Below are positions 30,273 to 32,570 of a DNA stretch of 32,570 nucleotides, piece after piece. Under the pieces are notes generated by a model. The model did no database searches and was not told where the DNA came from. It saw nothing but the letters and a program-made list of their open reading frames with translations. The position numbers were made by a program, and so were the translations under genes. Source of the DNA: Bacteroidota bacterium (GTDB taxonomy: Bacteria; Bacteroidota; Bacteroidia; Chitinophagales; Chitinophagaceae); the NCBI GenBank assembly GCA_018267585.1, contig JAFDYE010000166.1:1-32570 (forward strand), read 5' to 3'. The first letter of the stretch is position 1; each line of letters opens with the position of its first letter.

Positions 30273-32570
30273 TTATTTGATCCCACCGCCGCCTGTTGGC
30301 GCCGTTTTAGCCCCATACTGCTTTTCCCAGTCGGCTATCTGCATGGTCAGCTGGTACGTTGAAAGGATATCCTGGGCGAATTCCATCTGCCGGTCGGACA
30401 GATTGCCGCCCTTGTTCTGCATGATCATCTGGGCATTGATCGCCAGCTGCTCGTCCGTCATATTATCCCCCAGCGATTTATAATACCGCATCTGCTGACT
30501 GAGGTCTTTCTTCAGGGAAGCAGCGACCTTCTTCGCCAGCGTCCAGTCTTCGGCCTCATAGCAGGCGTTCAGGAAGCGGAAAGAGAAATAGTCGTGCAGA
30601 TTGTTCTGGTTGGAGGTCATCCCGTAGGGGAAGTTGGACTCCAGCACGTTCTGGTCGAAATGTTCCAGGATCCTGCGGGCCGAGTCCTTCCTGCCGGCTG
30701 CGGCCAGGCTTTCGGCCAGCTGCGCATGCGCATACTTGATGCTGTTCAGGTGGCGCCGGTTCTCTTCGTCGTAATACACACCCGGTTTGTTCGCGCTGCC
30801 ATAGGCGAATTTCTCCATAATGGTCTTATATGCCGTCTCGTTGTCCACATTTTCTCCGTTGCGCGGGTTTCCGCCCTCTACCGGCACCAGCTGATAAGAG
30901 AGACCCCTCAGCCTCACATATCTGGACAGACCCAGGTCGCCAAGGTCCTGCGGGGAGGTAAAACAGATGGGGCGTTTCCATTTGTTGCGGGCGATAATGC
31001 CCAAAATGGCCAGGTCGTTCTTCAGCAGATAGCGCTTGTCGGCCGGCAGGTCCAGGTGAAGGTTGCTGACGACGCTGTCGCCTTCGTGAACGGTCCCGTT
31101 GCTCCGGACGGTATTGATATCAACAGGGACGTTGAACTTGTGCGTAGGCACTATATTCAGCGTGGTACCGTTGTCCGCCGGCATATTGTATTTGGGGTCA
31201 TCGCTGGCCGTTACGTTGGTCAGCGTGCTGTCCAGATCATAGTATCTGCTGGCATCGGTATAGCCCGGCACCTTGTCGGTGAAATAGGCTACGTTCCGCT
31301 TGTCACCCATGATCTGCTCGGGGGTGAACAATACGTCGAAAGGCGCGCTCTGGTTGATCTTATAGCGCAGCTGGTTCATATACCAGTCCGTGCCCAGCAG
31401 GGTATTGACCATCACGCGGACGTCGGGACGGATGCCTTCTACTTCCTGCGCATACCAGAGAGGGTAGGTGTCGTTGTCGCCAAAGGAGAACAGGATGGCG
31501 TTAGGCGGACAGCTTTCGAGATAGTCGCGAGCCAGGTCCCTGGCCAGCGTCTTCTTGCTACGGTCGTGGTCATTCCATTCCTGGCTGCCCATGAGTACGG
31601 GGACGGCGAACAGACAGAGGCCTGCCGCGGCGTAGTTGGCGGCGTCGGCCTTTCCTTTCAGCGCATATTTTTCGAGCATGTCCTTCACCCAGATGACGCC
31701 GAGGCCGATCCAGATGGCGAAGGCATAGCAGGCGCCGGCATAGGCATAGTCCCGTTCGCGCGGCTGCAGGCCGGCCTGGTTCAGGTAGATGACGATCGCC
31801 TCTCCGGTGAAGAAGAACAGGATCAGCGTCACCCAGAAATCATTCCGTCCTCTCTTGAACTGGAAGAAAATTCCGATCAATCCAAGGATCAACGGCAGCA
31901 AATACATCCGGTTATAGGACTTGTTATTGGTATGAATGCTGTCCGGCATCCGGCTCTGGTCACCGAGGCGCCAGCTGTCCAGGAAGGGAATACCGGTGAT
32001 CCAGTTGCCGTCCCGTACGTTGCCGAAGCCTTCGAGGTCGTTTTGCTTGCCGGAATAGTTCCAGAGAAAATAGCGGAGGAACATCCAGTTGGTCTGATAG
32101 TTCCAGAAATATTTCAGGTTGTCGGCCATGGTGGGCACGTCACCCTCCATTCCGGAGAACTTTCGGTATGTATTGACCTCCTGACGTTCGTTGCTGCCAT
32201 TCCACATACGCGGGAAGAAGTGCGCAGAAGGAGTGTTGCCCCAGTCCTGGCCAACGGCCTTTCCGGCGACCTCATACCGGTCTTTGCCCATGGTATAGAG
32301 ATCACCCTTGTCGACGGAAGGGGGCTGGTCCTGGAAGTCGGGACCGTAGAGGATGGGCCAGTCGCCATACTGGTCACGGCTCAGATAGCCAACCAGGGCG
32401 ACCGGGTTATCCACGTTGTACATATCCACGCCCGGGTTGGCGCTTATACGGATAAGTGTGGTGCAATAGGTGCAATAGACCAGGAGCATGAAAGAGGCGC
32501 ACCAGAGGCCCAGTTTCAGGAAATAATACCCTTTCTTCGCTGCCCAGCGGATCACGATGACCAATGCCGC
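30273..32570 (-). CDS. DUF2723/GT117-type membrane protein, C-terminal part
   Basis: The gene runs off the window at its 5' end: the frame is open through the last base, and the TTG at 32564 is an internal Leu, not a start. About 765 residues are visible; full-length members are usually around 1000 or more. The visible part has membrane helices near its start (FLKLGLWCASFMLLVYCTYC), then three or four between LLPLILGLIGIFFQF and AAAGLCLFAVPVLMG. A large soluble part follows, with ILFSFGDNDTYPLWYAQEVEGIRPDVRVMV, a motif I associate with Bacteroidota DUF2723 proteins, and a C-terminal helical, TPR-like region (ESLAAAGRKDSARRILEHFDQN). DUF2723 proteins resemble protein O-mannosyltransferases (GT117 group) and may glycosylate exported proteins. 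A terminator follows. Confidence 0.88.
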   Translation of the reverse strand, partial: AALVIVIRWAAKKGYYFLKLGLWCASFMLLVYCTYCTTLIRISANPGVDMYNVDNPVALVGYLSRDQYGDWPILYGPDFQDQPPSVDKGDLYTMGKDRYEVAGKAVGQDWGNTPSAHFFPRMWNGSNERQEVNTYRKFSGMEGDVPTMADNLKYFWNYQTNWMFLRYFLWNYSGKQNDLEGFGNVRDGNWITGIPFLDSWRLGDQSRMPDSIHTNNKSYNRMYLLPLILGLIGIFFQFKRGRNDFWVTLILFFFTGEAIVIYLNQAGLQPRERDYAYAGACYAFAIWIGLGVIWVKDMLEKYALKGKADAANYAAAGLCLFAVPVLMGSQEWNDHDRSKKTLARDLARDYLESCPPNAILFSFGDNDTYPLWYAQEVEGIRPDVRVMVNTLLGTDWYMNQLRYKINQSAPFDVLFTPEQIMGDKRNVAYFTDKVPGYTDASRYYDLDSTLTNVTASDDPKYNMPADNGTTLNIVPTHKFNVPVDINTVRSNGTVHEGDSVVSNLHLDLPADKRYLLKNDLAILGIIARNKWKRPICFTSPQDLGDLGLSRYVRLRGLSYQLVPVEGGNPRNGENVDNETAYKTIMEKFAYGSANKPGVYYDEENRRHLNSIKYAHAQLAESLAAAGRKDSARRILEHFDQNVLESNFPYGMTSNQNNLHDYFSFRFLNACYEAEDWTLAKKVAASLKKDLSQQMRYYKSLGDNMTDEQLAINAQMIMQNKGGNLSDRQMEFAQDILSTYQLTMQIADWEKQYGAKTAPTGGGGIK

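Noticed and set aside
32564-32570. TTG at 32564 as start of the DUF2723-type protein
   Set aside because: The frame stays open to the window edge and the protein would lack the N-terminal membrane domain of the family, so the gene is simply cut by the window.

Overview
The window looks like chromosomal DNA of a Bacteroidota bacterium, most likely of the Chitinophagaceae type. This rests on gene content: a ParA-ParB-DUF5683-DapB block, paired PorT-like outer-membrane barrels, a TonB-dependent receptor with an N-terminal carboxypeptidase-regulatory-like domain, a DUF2723/GT117-type membrane protein, TAnnTTTG-like promoter elements and few Shine-Dalgarno sequences. Genus-level placement is inference. 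I saw no rRNA, tRNA, CRISPR, transposase, integrase or phage genes.

Layout. Positions 1-3500 hold the end of a sugar isomerase/epimerase-type gene, a small unknown protein, a thiolase behind a palindromic operator-like site, an XRE regulator and a divergent nucleotidyltransferase-like/HEPN protein. Positions 3500-7300 (minus strand) run parA-parB-DUF5683-dapB-Rrf2 regulator. Positions 7480-13500 (plus strand) carry a membrane metallophosphoesterase, two paralogous beta-barrel proteins, Lon protease and a receiver-only response regulator. Positions 13500-13830 are a cluster of imperfect repeats that runs into the 3' end of bioB. Positions 13715-17340 (minus strand) hold bioB, an M42 peptidase, a UbiA-like membrane protein and a lipoprotein. 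A LuxE-like acyl-protein synthetase homologue follows on the plus strand.

Positions 18379-30250 (minus strand) are an assimilatory sulfate reduction locus. The main operon reads cysH, cysD, cysN, cobA, cysJ, cysI and ends at a strong terminator. Behind it come a TonB-dependent receptor and a fusion of a Met8/CysG-type siroheme synthase domain with a TSUP (TauE/SafE) membrane transporter. Together they encode ATP sulfurylase (CysDN), a 4Fe-4S APS reductase (CysH), NADPH sulfite reductase (CysJI) and the siroheme branch (CobA plus the Met8-like domain). No APS kinase is seen, which fits direct APS reduction.

The most notable finding is in the leader of this operon. A 21-codon ORF at 30078-30143 (minus strand) ends in five consecutive cysteine codons followed by a stop, 69 nt upstream of cysH. 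The Cys codons lie in a hairpin with the preceding Asn-Asn codons, and a second copy of the same AACAAC partner lies just upstream of the cysH start. This has the form of a cysteine-sensing leader peptide that controls sulfate assimilation by ribosome stalling. Other notable items are repeat or hairpin sequences that have become coding C-terminal tails (BioB and the TonB receptor), the siroheme synthase-TSUP fusion, and a GTCTACCA repeat in the cys promoter region with a related site before the TonB receptor gene. The window ends inside the DUF2723-type gene.
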